Shown: positions 25,798 to 35,201, counted from the first letter of the stretch. The stretch is 64,000 nt of DNA from Armatimonadota bacterium (GCA_018268315.1 JAFDWU010000001.1:962324-1026323), one strand, 5' to 3'. Numbers and translations: made by a program. Notes: a model not told the origin generated them from the letters alone.

Positions 25798-28700
25798 ACT
25801 GATCGCGCGCTGGCGCGAAGTGGGGCAATGGTGGGTAAGCGAGCCGCAATGCGAGCGCGTGCGCTATCTAGATTCGCGCGGAATCGTGCGCGAGGACGCC
25901 CGTGCCCTGCCTACCGTCGCCCAAGCGCATCAGGCGGCGGAGTACGATGAAGATCAATCGGAAGAATGGAGCCTGCGCATCCGCAAAACCCGCGATGAAA
26001 AGGTAGCCAAGGCCTGCGGGCTCATCCCTGATCTTCCCACCGTGCTGAAGCGCCAAGTCGCGCGGCCCTATGCGCCGCTGCACGTGTTAAGCGGATACGC
26101 CTTCGGGCGTGGCACGATGCTGGCAGTAGAGCTTCCCGTGCTTGCCGCCCAGGCTGGACTTTCGGCGCTTGCGCTGACCGATCCCTTCTCTCTAGCCGGC
26201 GCAGTTGAATTCGTCCACATTGCCCGCAAGAACGGCGTGAAGCCCTTAGTCGGCGCGACCATCGAGCTGCCGGAAGGCGGCGAACTGGTCTTAATCGCGC
26301 GCAACGCAACCGGCTACTGCAACCTAAGCAAGCTGATCACTGAATGCCATTTGCAGGAGCCGCGGCTGTTCCCGCTCGGCTCCTGGGAGCGGCTGGCCCG
26401 GCACTCGGAAGGCCTGCTTTGCCTGACAGGCGGAGACAAGGGGCCGCTGAACCCGCTCATCACTCGCGGAGATTTGGAAAGCGCCGCGCAACTGGCGCAG
26501 CGGCTAGTAGAGCTGTACGGCCAACGCCACACCTTCATCGAGATCGAGCGAAGCTACCTGCCATGGGAAATCCGCACCAACCGCCTGCTGCTGGAACTTG
26601 CGGAGAAGCTAAAACTCATGCCGGTGGCAGGCGGGGAAATCACCCACGCCCGAAGGGATCACTTCCCCGCGCAAGACATCCTCACCTGCGTCGAGACGCT
26701 TTGCACGGTGGATGAAATCATCGGCCGAAAGCCCCTGCGCTCGCCCGAGCAAGAGCAAATCAAACCTCGCCCCCAGCGCGCGCTGAACGCCGAGCGGTTC
26801 CTGCGAACCCCTCAGGAAGCCGCCGAGTTATACAGTGATCAGCCCGAGCTGCTACAAAACACGCTGAGGGTCGCCGAGCTATGCGAGGAGGACGTACTGC
26901 CCAAGCGCACCCAGCTGCCCAAGCTCTACGAAAACCCAGAAAAGACGCTGGAGCAGGTGGTGTTCGCCGAGGCCGCCTGGCGCTATCCCAACCAGAATCG
27001 CCAGCTCACGGCCAGGCTGCGCCACGAGGTAGGCAGGATCAACCGGCGGGGCTTCGCCCCCATGTTTCTGGTGGTTTGGGATGCCTGCCGCTGGGCGAGA
27101 GAGCAAGACATCCACTTCAGCGGGCGGGGGTCGGTGGTAGATTCCGCAATCGCCTACGCCCTCGGCTTTTCGCGCATCAACGCCTTTAAGCACAAGCTGC
27201 ACTTCGACCGATTTCTGCCGGAAGACGAGGGCAAGCGGCCTGACATCGATATCGACTTCGAGGCTCATCGGCGGGACGACGTTCGCAACTACCTGCGCGG
27301 TAAGTACGGCGATGCCCACGTCGCCACCGTTGCCGCCATGGGCAGCTATCGCGTGCGCGGAATCACCCGCGAGGTCGGCAAGGCGCTTGGCCTGCCGCTG
27401 GAGACCATCAACTTTCTTTGCAAGCGTCTTCACGGGGGAGTCTCGGCAAATCAACTAGAGTCAGCGCTGGAAAAGCGGCCCGAACTGCGCAACAGCAACA
27501 TCCCGAAGGAGAAATTCCAGTGGGTGTTCCGGCTGGCAGAGCGGCTGATGGACGTTCCCCGCAACATGCGCGCGCACTCCTCGGGGGTGGTGATTTCCTC
27601 GCGGCCGCTGGCGGAGACGGTCCCCGTAATGTGGTCGGGCGCAGAGGAAGTCAAGATCATCCAGTGGGATAAGCGCTCCGCCAAGCACTTCTTTGATAAG
27701 TTCGACATCCTGTGCCTGCGCGGGCAGGATGTGCTTTCTGGAACCGAGCGGATGGTGCGAAGCCACGACCCCACCTTCGACGCCCAGCGCGTGGATTCCG
27801 ACCACGAAGAGAATTACCGCGCGATGCGCGCGGGCCAGCTAATCGGCATTCCGCAATCCGCCAGCCCCGCTATGCGGCAGGCGCATCAACGCCTGCGAAC
27901 GATGAACCTACACGACGCAAGCCTGGTGCAGGCGGGCATTCGTCCTGGCGTCGGCGGCGCGGTTAAGCTGAACGAGCTTATCCAGCGGCGGCGCGGCAAG
28001 CCGTACAGCTTCGTGCATCCCGATCTGGAAGGAATCCTCGGCCACACCTACGGCATCATCGTGTATCAGGAGCAGGTCGACCAGCTTCTGCAAACCTTCG
28101 CGGGCTACTCCGCCAACAAGGCGGAGCTGATGCGCGAAGGCATCCACGAAAAGCGCCATCAGCGGTTTGTGGAGGACATCAAAGCCCAGATTTACGAAGA
28201 CATCAAGGCGCAGGGGTACGGCGTGGAGGTTTGTGAGCATGTGTACGACCTCGTGGCTGGGTTCCAGGGTTATGGGTTTGCCCAGGGGCACGCCTTGGCG
28301 TTCGCCGAGATCTCGCTGCGCTCGATTTACTGCCAGCGCGAGTTCCCTTCCGAGTACTTTGCCGCCTTGCTGAACGCCCAGCCCGCGGGATATTACGGCC
28401 CCCACACCATCGCCAACGAAGCGCGACTGCGGGGGGCGGCGATTCTTTACCCCGATGTGAACCGAAGCCAAATCGACTTCAGCGTGGAGGATATCCAGTC
28501 GAAGGAAGACCCCAAGCTCATCTTTCCGAACGGCGCGATCCGCGTGGGGCTGCGCCAAATCATGGGGGTATCCGCTGGCTTGCGGGAGCGGATCGTCGCT
28601 GAGCGGCCATACAGCTCAATCTTCGACTTCGCTGCACGGGCGCGGCCCGAGCAGGACGAGCTGCAGAACCTGGTGCTGTGCGGCGCGCTGGATTCCTTGG

Positions 28701-29275
28701 GCGAGAACCGGCGGGCGCTGCTGTGGTCGATTCCCAAGGCGCTGGATTACGCCCGCGCGGTGGGGAAAGCCGCCGATACGCTGCCGATGATCTTCCCGGA
28801 GCCCGCGGTCGCCTTTTCCGGCGAGGACCTGACCCCCGGCCAGAAGGCGATTTACGAACGGCTGCTGCTGGGCATGGATATCGAGCGCCACCTGATGACC
28901 TTCGAGCGCGCGCGGGTGACCTCCAAGTGCGGGCTGAGCTCCGCTCAGGCAGGATCATCGCCCGCCGGGCATAAGGGCTTCGCGGTCGGCAACCCCATCC
29001 GCCTGCGCTTCCCCCCGACCTCCAGCGGCAAGCGGGTGATGTTCTTCGACCTGGAGGATGAAACCGGGCTGCTGAATGTGACCTGCTTCGATGAAACGTA
29101 CCAGCGGTACGGCCACGCGGTGGTGTGCAACTCTTACGTGACGGTGTTCGGTGAGGCGCAGGATCGAGACGGGCACACCGCGTTCCTGGCGGAGCGCATC
29201 TTGCCCTACACGCCGTGCCTGGAGAATCAGACCGTCGAGCCGGTGGTCAAGCTCGCGGATTTCTTGGTGGGCTAG
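25778..29275 (+). CDS. dnaE2: DnaE2/ImuC-type error-prone DNA polymerase III alpha with N-terminal extension
   Basis: C-family polymerase of 1165 aa, coupled to imuB and probably its translesion polymerase. Catalytic Asp residues are in KRPDIDIDF (D489, D491); HSSGVVISSRPL and FAQGHALAFAEISL are also conserved, and an OB fold lies near the C-terminus (RVMFFDLEDETGLLNV). The PHP domain starts near residue 98 but its metal motif is degraded: LHVLSGYAFG replaces LHxHS and ALTDPFSL replaces ALTDHxGL, so PHP phosphoesterase or proofreading activity is unlikely. Residues 1-50 (ELIARWREVGQWWVSEP) precede the PHP and resemble DUF6504, a small domain usually attached to or beside ImuB. That extension is unusual for a DnaE. 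Confidence 0.92.
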   Translation: MQQAGDELIARWREVGQWWVSEPQCERVRYLDSRGIVREDARALPTVAQAHQAAEYDEDQSEEWSLRIRKTRDEKVAKACGLIPDLPTVLKRQVARPYAPLHVLSGYAFGRGTMLAVELPVLAAQAGLSALALTDPFSLAGAVEFVHIARKNGVKPLVGATIELPEGGELVLIARNATGYCNLSKLITECHLQEPRLFPLGSWERLARHSEGLLCLTGGDKGPLNPLITRGDLESAAQLAQRLVELYGQRHTFIEIERSYLPWEIRTNRLLLELAEKLKLMPVAGGEITHARRDHFPAQDILTCVETLCTVDEIIGRKPLRSPEQEQIKPRPQRALNAERFLRTPQEAAELYSDQPELLQNTLRVAELCEEDVLPKRTQLPKLYENPEKTLEQVVFAEAAWRYPNQNRQLTARLRHEVGRINRRGFAPMFLVVWDACRWAREQDIHFSGRGSVVDSAIAYALGFSRINAFKHKLHFDRFLPEDEGKRPDIDIDFEAHRRDDVRNYLRGKYGDAHVATVAAMGSYRVRGITREVGKALGLPLETINFLCKRLHGGVSANQLESALEKRPELRNSNIPKEKFQWVFRLAERLMDVPRNMRAHSSGVVISSRPLAETVPVMWSGAEEVKIIQWDKRSAKHFFDKFDILCLRGQDVLSGTERMVRSHDPTFDAQRVDSDHEENYRAMRAGQLIGIPQSASPAMRQAHQRLRTMNLHDASLVQAGIRPGVGGAVKLNELIQRRRGKPYSFVHPDLEGILGHTYGIIVYQEQVDQLLQTFAGYSANKAELMREGIHEKRHQRFVEDIKAQIYEDIKAQGYGVEVCEHVYDLVAGFQGYGFAQGHALAFAEISLRSIYCQREFPSEYFAALLNAQPAGYYGPHTIANEARLRGAAILYPDVNRSQIDFSVEDIQSKEDPKLIFPNGAIRVGLRQIMGVSAGLRERIVAERPYSSIFDFAARARPEQDELQNLVLCGALDSLGENRRALLWSIPKALDYARAVGKAADTLPMIFPEPAVAFSGEDLTPGQKAIYERLLLGMDIERHLMTFERARVTSKCGLSSAQAGSSPAGHKGFAVGNPIRLRFPPTSSGKRVMFFDLEDETGLLNVTCFDETYQRYGHAVVCNSYVTVFGEAQDRDGHTAFLAERILPYTPCLENQTVEPVVKLADFLVG

Positions 29276-30255
29276 CCTGATGACCCGCTTGCAAGGACGG
29301 GGGTAGTGATCACTGCGACATCCTCTTCCGGCTCCAGCTTTCGCCGCTGCGCGGATTTCTTCAACCTTAGCGCAGGTTTTTCAACCAAGAACCATGAAAG
29401 CGCCGCCGCGAGGGCGGTCGCGGCGAGGGCGCAAGGAATCAGCACCATCTCTCGCCCGATTGAAGGCATGACCACCATTGCGAAAATGATCGGGGAGTGC
29501 CAGATGTAGATGCCGTAAGACAGATCCGGAATCTTGGCTTTAGCTTGCGGCAGATTCACGGCGGCGGTTATCGCACCGAAGACCTGCAAGCCAAGCAGCA
29601 AACCGTAGATCGGCACGATGGGGATGTTCCCGGCGACGATGCACAGCACCGAAAGCCACACCGGAATCTTTGAAAGCTTCTCCCGGTAGACGTACAGCAG
29701 GTTGCCCACAATAAAGCCCTCAGCGGTGAAGAAGAGGCGATAGGCAAAGAGGTGGTCGGGCCAGACGCACGATAGCACGGTAAATAAGACCAGCGCAAAC
29801 CAAAGGAACGCGGGTCGCTTGAACGCCCCCAGCAAGTAGACGATCACCATGCTCGCGTAGAGGCAATCTTCCACGCCGAGCGACCACAGCGGCGCCACGC
29901 CGTCCTTGGTGCCGTAGCCCAGGGTCACGTAGTCGATGATAGTCGCCCACATTACGTGGACTCCGAAATAGAGGCCCACGCAGGCAAGCATCGGAATCAA
30001 CGCGGGAATGGTGCGGAGGAACCGCTTCCTGGCGAAGACCCACAGCGACTCCGAAGAAGCGAGCGATGCCGGGATAAGGAAGCCGCTCAGCGCCACGAAG
30101 GTCGGGACGGCATTCAGGAAGACGGCGGGTGATCTCACGCTGCCAGGAAGCAGCAGCGCTCCCCACAGGTGGGTGAACACGACCTCGACGGCAAGGTACA
30201 GCCGAAGGTAATCGAAGTTATTGAAATGCCGGGGCTTAGCGTCCACCGGTTTCAT
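29272..30255 (-). CDS. Acyltransferase 3 (OafA/YrhL-like) membrane protein
   Basis: A 327-aa protein with about nine or ten membrane helices. Family signatures are the N-terminal FDYLRLYLAVEVVFTH (the R-x10-H pattern required for acyl transfer), VPTFVALSGFLI, RKRFLRTIPAL and PLWSLGVEDCLY. Such enzymes O-acylate extracellular polysaccharide, lipopolysaccharide or peptidoglycan sugars; the acceptor is unknown. The protein is slightly short and lacks an SGNH domain. Its end overlaps dnaE by 4 bp on the opposite strand. Confidence 0.88.
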   Translation of the reverse strand: MKPVDAKPRHFNNFDYLRLYLAVEVVFTHLWGALLLPGSVRSPAVFLNAVPTFVALSGFLIPASLASSESLWVFARKRFLRTIPALIPMLACVGLYFGVHVMWATIIDYVTLGYGTKDGVAPLWSLGVEDCLYASMVIVYLLGAFKRPAFLWFALVLFTVLSCVWPDHLFAYRLFFTAEGFIVGNLLYVYREKLSKIPVWLSVLCIVAGNIPIVPIYGLLLGLQVFGAITAAVNLPQAKAKIPDLSYGIYIWHSPIIFAMVVMPSIGREMVLIPCALAATALAAALSWFLVEKPALRLKKSAQRRKLEPEEDVAVITTPVLASGSSG

Positions 30256-30287
30256 TATATGGCCTTCGCTTAAGGTTGGCGGCGAAC

Positions 30288-30773
30288 TTAGTCTAAGCCG
30301 AACGAGATGTACTCCTGGCCCTTGTCCTTATCCGGATCGTCATCCGCCTTCGCGCGCACCACGTTAATCGCATCGAAGACCGCCTTGCGGGTGGCGGCAT
30401 CGGTCGGCAGCTTCGCCACCAATTCGCCGCCGAAGGTCTTGTTGCCCATCTCCTTTATCGTCTCGCACTTGCACATGCGAACCTCAGGCGCGCCCGCGGT
30501 GTAGAGGGATTCGGTGATTTGGGACACCACCTCTTTGCTCACCTTGAAGAGCACGTGATCATCGGCAGCGAGCCATTGCCTCGCCTCTTGCCCCTCGGCG
30601 AAATCCTTGGCATCCTCCGCCCGATCCTGCTGCTCTTGAGACTGGACGGCTTGGGCTGAGGAGCCTTGCACGGAACCTGAATCCGAGGCGGCGTCATCCT
30701 TGTGGCATCCGCATAACCCCACGGCAAGCAAGACCAGCACCAGCTGGCCGAATGAATTCAGCTTAAACCCCAT
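30288..30773 (-). CDS. Hypothetical lipoprotein (161 aa)
   Basis: Starts MGFKLNSFGQLVLVLLAVGLCGCHKDD, a lipoprotein signal with lipobox GLCGC. A low-complexity Ser/Gln/Asp linker (about 28-60) is followed by a small domain (LFKVSKEVVSQITESLY, MCKCETIKEMG) with a CKC motif and a very acidic tail (ADDDPDKDKG). I chose ATG 30773; the open frame extends to 30998 but an N-terminal extension would bury the signal. It is divergent from the pilin cluster, 139 bp away, and may share its regulation. Function is unknown. Confidence 0.68.
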   Translation of the reverse strand: MGFKLNSFGQLVLVLLAVGLCGCHKDDAASDSGSVQGSSAQAVQSQEQQDRAEDAKDFAEGQEARQWLAADDHVLFKVSKEVVSQITESLYTAGAPEVRMCKCETIKEMGNKTFGGELVAKLPTDAATRKAVFDAINVVRAKADDDPDKDKGQEYISFGLD

Positions 30774-30912
30774 AATTTCCCCACTTCTTGGACCACCCGC
30801 CGAAAAGACATGTTCCGGCTTCTGCAAGAAAATGATGCCCAGGCAAAAACTAGTAACTCTTGTTAAGAAATCGGACTCCCCGCATGGAAGACAGGCTCGG
30901 GCGAAACTAGAA

Positions 30913-31386
30913 ATGGCGAAAAAGAAGATACCAATATCGCGAGTTCGAAAAGGGTCATTCATGATTGATGCCCTCACGGCTCTGTTCGTTTTATGCATCG
31001 CAGCGGTGGCACTGTTTGCGGCTTTGCCGGTTGTGCAGAAGACCGGCTCTCTCAGCGGCGACCAAGCGAAGGCGACCTATATCGCCACGAAGTACATCGA
31101 ACAGCTGCAAACGTTGAAGACAAGCGATCTAACCAAGACGAACTTGGCAACATTGAACCTGATCGATAGCGGCCAGACAAGCCTTCCTTACTCGTTCAAG
31201 AACATCCCGCTAGATGACGGATCGTATTACAGCCCGGCCAAGATGCTCAAGGGCGCAACCGCAACCTTGAACCTCACCAGCATCGATGCGAATTCGGTGA
31301 GGTGCGACGTGACGATCTCCTGGAAGAGCGCGACGAACCATCAGGAAACCCTGACTACCGGCACCATCATCGGGGGTTACAAATGA
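30913..31386 (+). CDS. Type IV pilin-like minor prepilin 1
   Basis: A 157-aa prepilin-like protein. A short basic leader (MAKKKIPISRVRKG) is followed by SFMIDALTALFVLCIAAVALFAAL, giving a prepilin peptidase site after Gly and an acidic residue at mature position 5 (Asp instead of the usual Glu). The remainder is a small globular head with Ser/Thr-rich loops. It is the first gene of a three-gene coupled cluster and overlaps the next by ATGA. PilV-like minor pilin or pseudopilin of a type IV pilus or type II secretion apparatus is the likely role. Confidence 0.75.
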   Translation: MAKKKIPISRVRKGSFMIDALTALFVLCIAAVALFAALPVVQKTGSLSGDQAKATYIATKYIEQLQTLKTSDLTKTNLATLNLIDSGQTSLPYSFKNIPLDDGSYYSPAKMLKGATATLNLTSIDANSVRCDVTISWKSATNHQETLTTGTIIGGYK

Positions 31387-31943
31387 AGAGGCGCGGATTT
31401 TCGCTTATCGAGATGATGAGCAGCATGGTCATCGTGTCGCTGGTCTTCTTAGGCCTGGGCGCGATGCTGGTGAACGGTATGAAGGGGTTCAGCCGCTCCT
31501 CGAACGACATCACCGTCACCAACGCCAACGCCCAGAATATGCGACGCATTACCGATGCCCTGCGCGGCGCTATGGGCGTCAACATCAACGGCACCGGAAC
31601 CCAGATTACGTTTAGCTATCCAAAACTATCGACCACCACCGATCCGGTGACGGGCGAGAAGGAGCAGATCATCCCCGTAACCTCGGATGGCGTACTCCGC
31701 TCCTATACCGTCGACTTTGCGGCGGGCACGCTGAAGGATCAGAACAACCGCATCCTGGTGAAGAACATTATTTCCACTGATCCGCAGGTGGGATCGAGCC
31801 AGTACGGGCAGGCCTATTGCCCGTTCAACTATTCGATCATCGGCGGGCAACAAGCCGTAACTATCAACTTAATCACGCAAACCGGTCTGAACAGCTACAA
31901 GCGTTACCAGCGGTTCAAAACTACTGTATTTTTGAGGTCTTAA
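31383..31943 (+). CDS. Type IV pilin-like minor prepilin 2 (PilW-like)
   Basis: Begins MKRRGFSLIEMMSSMVIVSLVFLGLGAML, a textbook prepilin leader with Gly-Phe cleavage and Glu at mature position 5. The 186-aa product has a long N-terminal helix and a globular domain of PilW/PulJ style. ATG 31383 overlaps the upstream stop (ATGA). The next gene follows after 1 bp, so all three are a single transcription and assembly unit. Confidence 0.82.
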   Translation: MKRRGFSLIEMMSSMVIVSLVFLGLGAMLVNGMKGFSRSSNDITVTNANAQNMRRITDALRGAMGVNINGTGTQITFSYPKLSTTTDPVTGEKEQIIPVTSDGVLRSYTVDFAAGTLKDQNNRILVKNIISTDPQVGSSQYGQAYCPFNYSIIGGQQAVTINLITQTGLNSYKRYQRFKTTVFLRS

Positions 31944-31944
31944 A

Positions 31945-33594
31945 ATGAACCAAAAGAAGGGATTCGCATCAACGATCATGCTCCTCGGTCTCGTCATCAT
32001 CGGGGCTCTTTGCGTTGCCGCCGCCAACATGTCGGTCAACTCCATAAAGGTAGCAACCAGCAACCGAGATGAACAAATTGCCGTTCAGGCGGCCCAGGCC
32101 GGACTTGAGCAAGCCACCGCCCGCGCCTTCGCATCATTGAATGCGAACAATGGCGCGTTCGTGACCACAACTTACAACGACATGGGCACGGTGTTGAACC
32201 CGATCGCATCCGGATGCACCGCAACCGCCACTATCCAGCCGCAGGCGAACAACACCTACGCCTACGTGACCTCGACCGTCACCTACAAGAACTTCACGAA
32301 GAGCTTCCGCTCGGTGATCAAGTGCAAGAACGTGGGCGTTTGGAACAATGCCATCTTCGCCGGCGTTGGCGCTTCCGGCCAGGCGATTAACGGCAACGTC
32401 CAGATTCGTGGATCGGTCCACATTCTTGGTGATGGCGAACCTTATGTCGACGCCGCGGGCATCGGCACCTACTTTGCCGGCGATCCGTTCACGGATAGCA
32501 ACCACAACGGCGTATGGGATCCGGGTGAGCCCTATACCGACGTGTTGCATGTAGGCCACTACGTGGGACCCGACCCCTACAACGACCTGAACGGTAACGG
32601 TGTGTATGATCCGCCGCTGACCCAAACCAGCTTGAACGACACGATGAGCGGTACCGCTTACATCGGGAACAATTACGACCAGATTCCGGCCGGATTGTCC
32701 ACCGTCATTCCCGCCGCCCCAACCGTAAACGGCATTCAGACCCTGAGCGCCGAGATGCGCGCAAAGCATGGTCAGGTAAGCATCAACGGTAACGCCTCAA
32801 TCGGAACGAACTCCATCATCAACGGCGGTATGTCGAAGTCGACGATGGACGGCATGTACGTAAGCGATGGCTACACCGGCAACCAAGGCGCGGCCCACGT
32901 TTACAGCGATAACGGAACCACCAACGGCTACGACCTCGGCGCCCTCGGCATCACATTCCCAATCATCAGCGGCATCGGCTCTCAGCAGTACGTGGATGGC
33001 AGCGGCAACACCTGGAACAGCATGACTGCCTACTACAGCGCTCGTTCGCTGTCGGTGAACATCAACACGATTACCGCATCGACGACGGCCTTTTCGTATG
33101 GACCGGATCAGTACGGCAACAAGATCAGCTTCACACCGAAGACGAACAATACTGCGGCAGTGCTGACGGTTACCGGCATCGTCAGCGTGCCTGGCAACCT
33201 GCAGATCGGCGCGAAAGATACGATCACCTACAAGGGGAACGGAACGATCTACAGCCCGGGCAATATCAACATCGATGGCAACCTTACGCCGGCTTCGGGC
33301 CAGGTGTTTCCGACCACCACCGCGCTTGGATGGGTGGCGAAAGGCAACATCAATCTGGCTACCGGCAATGGCTCGTCTCAGCTGACGATGGCAGGGGCGT
33401 TCTATGCGCAGGACACCATCGTGAGCGCGAAGCAGAACAACATCGCGGGAACGTTTGTGGCTTCCTATTTCAACATGGGAAACAACGTGCCGTCGATCTT
33501 CCAGGTGCCGAGCCTGGCCACCCACCTCCCGCCAGGCATGCCCGGCGGCAACTCTTACTTCACGCTGCAGCAGCAGGGTTGGCGAGAGCGGTAA
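31945..33594 (+). CDS. PilX-like secreted protein with EF-hand-type calcium loops
   Basis: A 549-aa protein beginning MNQKKGFASTIMLLGLVIIGALCVAAANM, a class of N-terminus found in PilX-like proteins (one membrane helix, weak prepilin site). The bulk is a repetitive Gly/Asn/Thr-rich, beta-solenoid-like domain. Two dockerin/EF-hand-like loops are embedded in it: D184-SNHNGVWDPGE with ligands at 1, 3, 5, 9 and 12, and D214-LNGNGVYD, each after a GDPF/GPDPY turn and spaced 30 residues. Calcium binding is inferred. It is the last gene before a strong terminator and probably works with the two small prepilins. Confidence 0.75.
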   Translation: MNQKKGFASTIMLLGLVIIGALCVAAANMSVNSIKVATSNRDEQIAVQAAQAGLEQATARAFASLNANNGAFVTTTYNDMGTVLNPIASGCTATATIQPQANNTYAYVTSTVTYKNFTKSFRSVIKCKNVGVWNNAIFAGVGASGQAINGNVQIRGSVHILGDGEPYVDAAGIGTYFAGDPFTDSNHNGVWDPGEPYTDVLHVGHYVGPDPYNDLNGNGVYDPPLTQTSLNDTMSGTAYIGNNYDQIPAGLSTVIPAAPTVNGIQTLSAEMRAKHGQVSINGNASIGTNSIINGGMSKSTMDGMYVSDGYTGNQGAAHVYSDNGTTNGYDLGALGITFPIISGIGSQQYVDGSGNTWNSMTAYYSARSLSVNINTITASTTAFSYGPDQYGNKISFTPKTNNTAAVLTVTGIVSVPGNLQIGAKDTITYKGNGTIYSPGNINIDGNLTPASGQVFPTTTALGWVAKGNINLATGNGSSQLTMAGAFYAQDTIVSAKQNNIAGTFVASYFNMGNNVPSIFQVPSLATHLPPGMPGGNSYFTLQQQGWRER

Positions 33595-33616
33595 ACGCGT
33601 AGGCTCGCGGGATAGG

Positions 33617-33648
33617 AAATACGGCTTGCTCTCGGGCAAGCCGTATTT
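33617..33648 (+). terminator. Strong Rho-independent terminator after the pilin cluster
   Basis: AAATACGGCTTGC and GCAAGCCGTATTT form a perfect 13-bp stem with a 6-nt loop, located 23 bp after the stop of the PilX-like gene. The A-rich and T-rich ends make it usable in both directions. Confidence 0.85.
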
Positions 33649-33693
33649 CTGTTTGCCCAACGAGAAGTAAGCAAGTCTGCTATCTTATTGGTC

Positions 33694-34235
33694 GTGAGAG
33701 CGACTCTGCCAGCTATTATTCTTTCCTGCCTTCTGTGGGGTTGCCAATGCGGTACTGCCGGGGATGCGAATGGGGACGAACAGTTCCGACAATCTATTGG
33801 GCAGACGAAAGAGCTTCCGCATCCAACCGGGAGGCTGGTTTGGCAGTTCACTAAGGGTATCGAGAAGGGAGCGCCTGAGCTTAAGTTTCAACTGCCCGAC
33901 GGCGTTATGGAGGGGGTCACTGAGGGCGTTTACGAAACCGGCGGCAATTCAGCCATTCTCTCAATCAGATTCGAAGGCGCGGGCTTGAAGGGGTCAGAAA
34001 CGCTCAATAAGTTCATCGCCCAAAGCAACCCGCAACTGGTCAAATGCGGCAAGTTTTCCGGTGGGTATTTGGAGCGCGACATGCCATCCGGTGGCAGGCG
34101 CGAACGGCTGTACTACCTTGGCAATGCTGAATTCACCTACTCGATGATGATCTCTTGGAAAGATGAGGAGGGCAGAAGCTTGGAGAAGCGATGGTGGAGG
34201 CAGTTGCTTGGTCGATTTCGATCAAGAAACCCTGA
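33694..34235 (+). pseudogene. Lipoprotein gene with a probable single-base frameshift near its 3' end
   Basis: Starts at GTG 33694 (or TTG 33688) with a lipoprotein signal ending SCLLWGC. The reading frame runs to 34416, but its last 60 codons are Arg/Ser/Pro-rich, unlike the rest, and lie antisense to the next gene. Near 34186-34190 (GAGAAGCGATGG) one extra base after GAGAAG would switch to a frame coding EKAMVEAVAWSISIKKP and stop at 34235, just short of the convergent gene that ends at 34244. This is a much better C-terminus. Either the gene is freshly broken or one base is missing from the assembly. The intact protein would be about 180 aa, of unknown function. Confidence 0.6.
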
Positions 34236-34243
34236 AGGGGTGA

Positions 34244-34693
34244 CTACAACAGGTCGTACTTTCGCCTTTCCGGCGGGATTTCGACTGTTACGCCAGCCTC
34301 TTCCAGTAGCTGCAGAAAGCGCTTCTCATGCTCCAATCTCCCCAAGAACGCTTCCTTTCCATGCTTCGGCACGATGTAGAAGCTCTCGGTTTCTCCGTCA
34401 AGCGGCAGAAGGATAACCTTCTCGATGTTGGCGAACTGGAACACTTGCCTCTTTCGATGCTTGAAGCCGGTTTCGATCGCCAGCGAGGCTGAGCTCACTC
34501 GTATTCGCCAAGGTCAGTTGACGCCAACAAGCAAGAGCATAGAGCCACTAATGAAGACCAGCCTTAGGGGGATGCCAATTCCTTCGCCCGGCAGGGTCAT
34601 CATAACTGCCAGCGCAAGGATCATCACCGAGATGCAGCCGATGCCCAATCGACTGTAGCTGTCGCGGTAGAAAATGGCGTCGCGGGCTGGCAT
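34244..34693 (-). pseudogene. Third paralogue of a small membrane-protein family, interrupted by an in-frame TGA
   Basis: From ATG 34693 the frame encodes 59 residues with two hydrophobic segments (ISVMILALAVMMTLPG, LVFISGSMLLLVGVN), then a TGA at 34514-34516. The same frame continues for 90 codons without another stop and ends EIPPERRKYDLL at 34244. The downstream half aligns with the two upstream paralogues (FLGRLEHEKRFLQLLEE against VSLGRLAGERDFLHRLEG), so the stop splits one gene. A shorter ORF could restart at GTG 34498. Pseudogene, sequencing error or readthrough are all possible. Confidence 0.65.
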
Positions 34694-34718
34694 CGGTCCT
34701 TCCTAAGCTGGTCAGAAC

Positions 34719-35201
34719 TCAGTGCAAATCGTACTTATCAAGGCCAGGCGGGATTTCGATGGCGATCCGGCCCTCCAGCCGATGCAGAAAGTCCCTTTCT
34801 CCAGCAAGACGCCCGAGTGAGACCTTCTTACCGTCCTTTAGGAACACGACAAGGGCTCTGCCGAAGGCGGTCCAGCGCAGCGCCACCCTTGCTATGTCCG
34901 AATACGGAATCAGGCGCTCTTTCTTTCGCCAATTAGTTAGAGCGAGAGCTTCCGGCTTCACTGAAACGCAAGAGGGATAGCGCGTGAAAATCAGGATGCC
35001 CACATTGTATGCAATGTACAGGAAGGCTAACTGCATGTACCCAAAGGTGCGGAGATACCAGTCGCCAAAATGGAGGACTGTGAAAAGCGCGAGATTCAGG
35101 AGCAATGGCACAGCGCCGACTGCTGAGCATAGAGCCCAGATTCCGAAGATCGTCCTGATATCAGGCTTGAAACTAGGCTCAGAGGTAGTGGCGGCGTTCA
35201 T
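34719..35201 (-). CDS. Small membrane protein of a tandem paralogous family (copy 2)
   Basis: A 160-aa protein with three hydrophobic segments in the first 95 residues and a C-terminal soluble domain starting RYPSCVSVKPEALALTNWRK. That domain (strand-rich, with IPYSDIARVALRWTAFGRALVVFL) has the look of a bacterial PH-like/YcxB domain, but I cannot confirm this. It overlaps the upstream paralogue by 4 bp (ATGA) and is followed 25 bp later by the interrupted third copy. The conserved C-terminus EIPPGLDKYDL is shared with that copy. Confidence 0.68.
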   Translation of the reverse strand: MNAATTSEPSFKPDIRTIFGIWALCSAVGAVPLLLNLALFTVLHFGDWYLRTFGYMQLAFLYIAYNVGILIFTRYPSCVSVKPEALALTNWRKKERLIPYSDIARVALRWTAFGRALVVFLKDGKKVSLGRLAGERDFLHRLEGRIAIEIPPGLDKYDLH

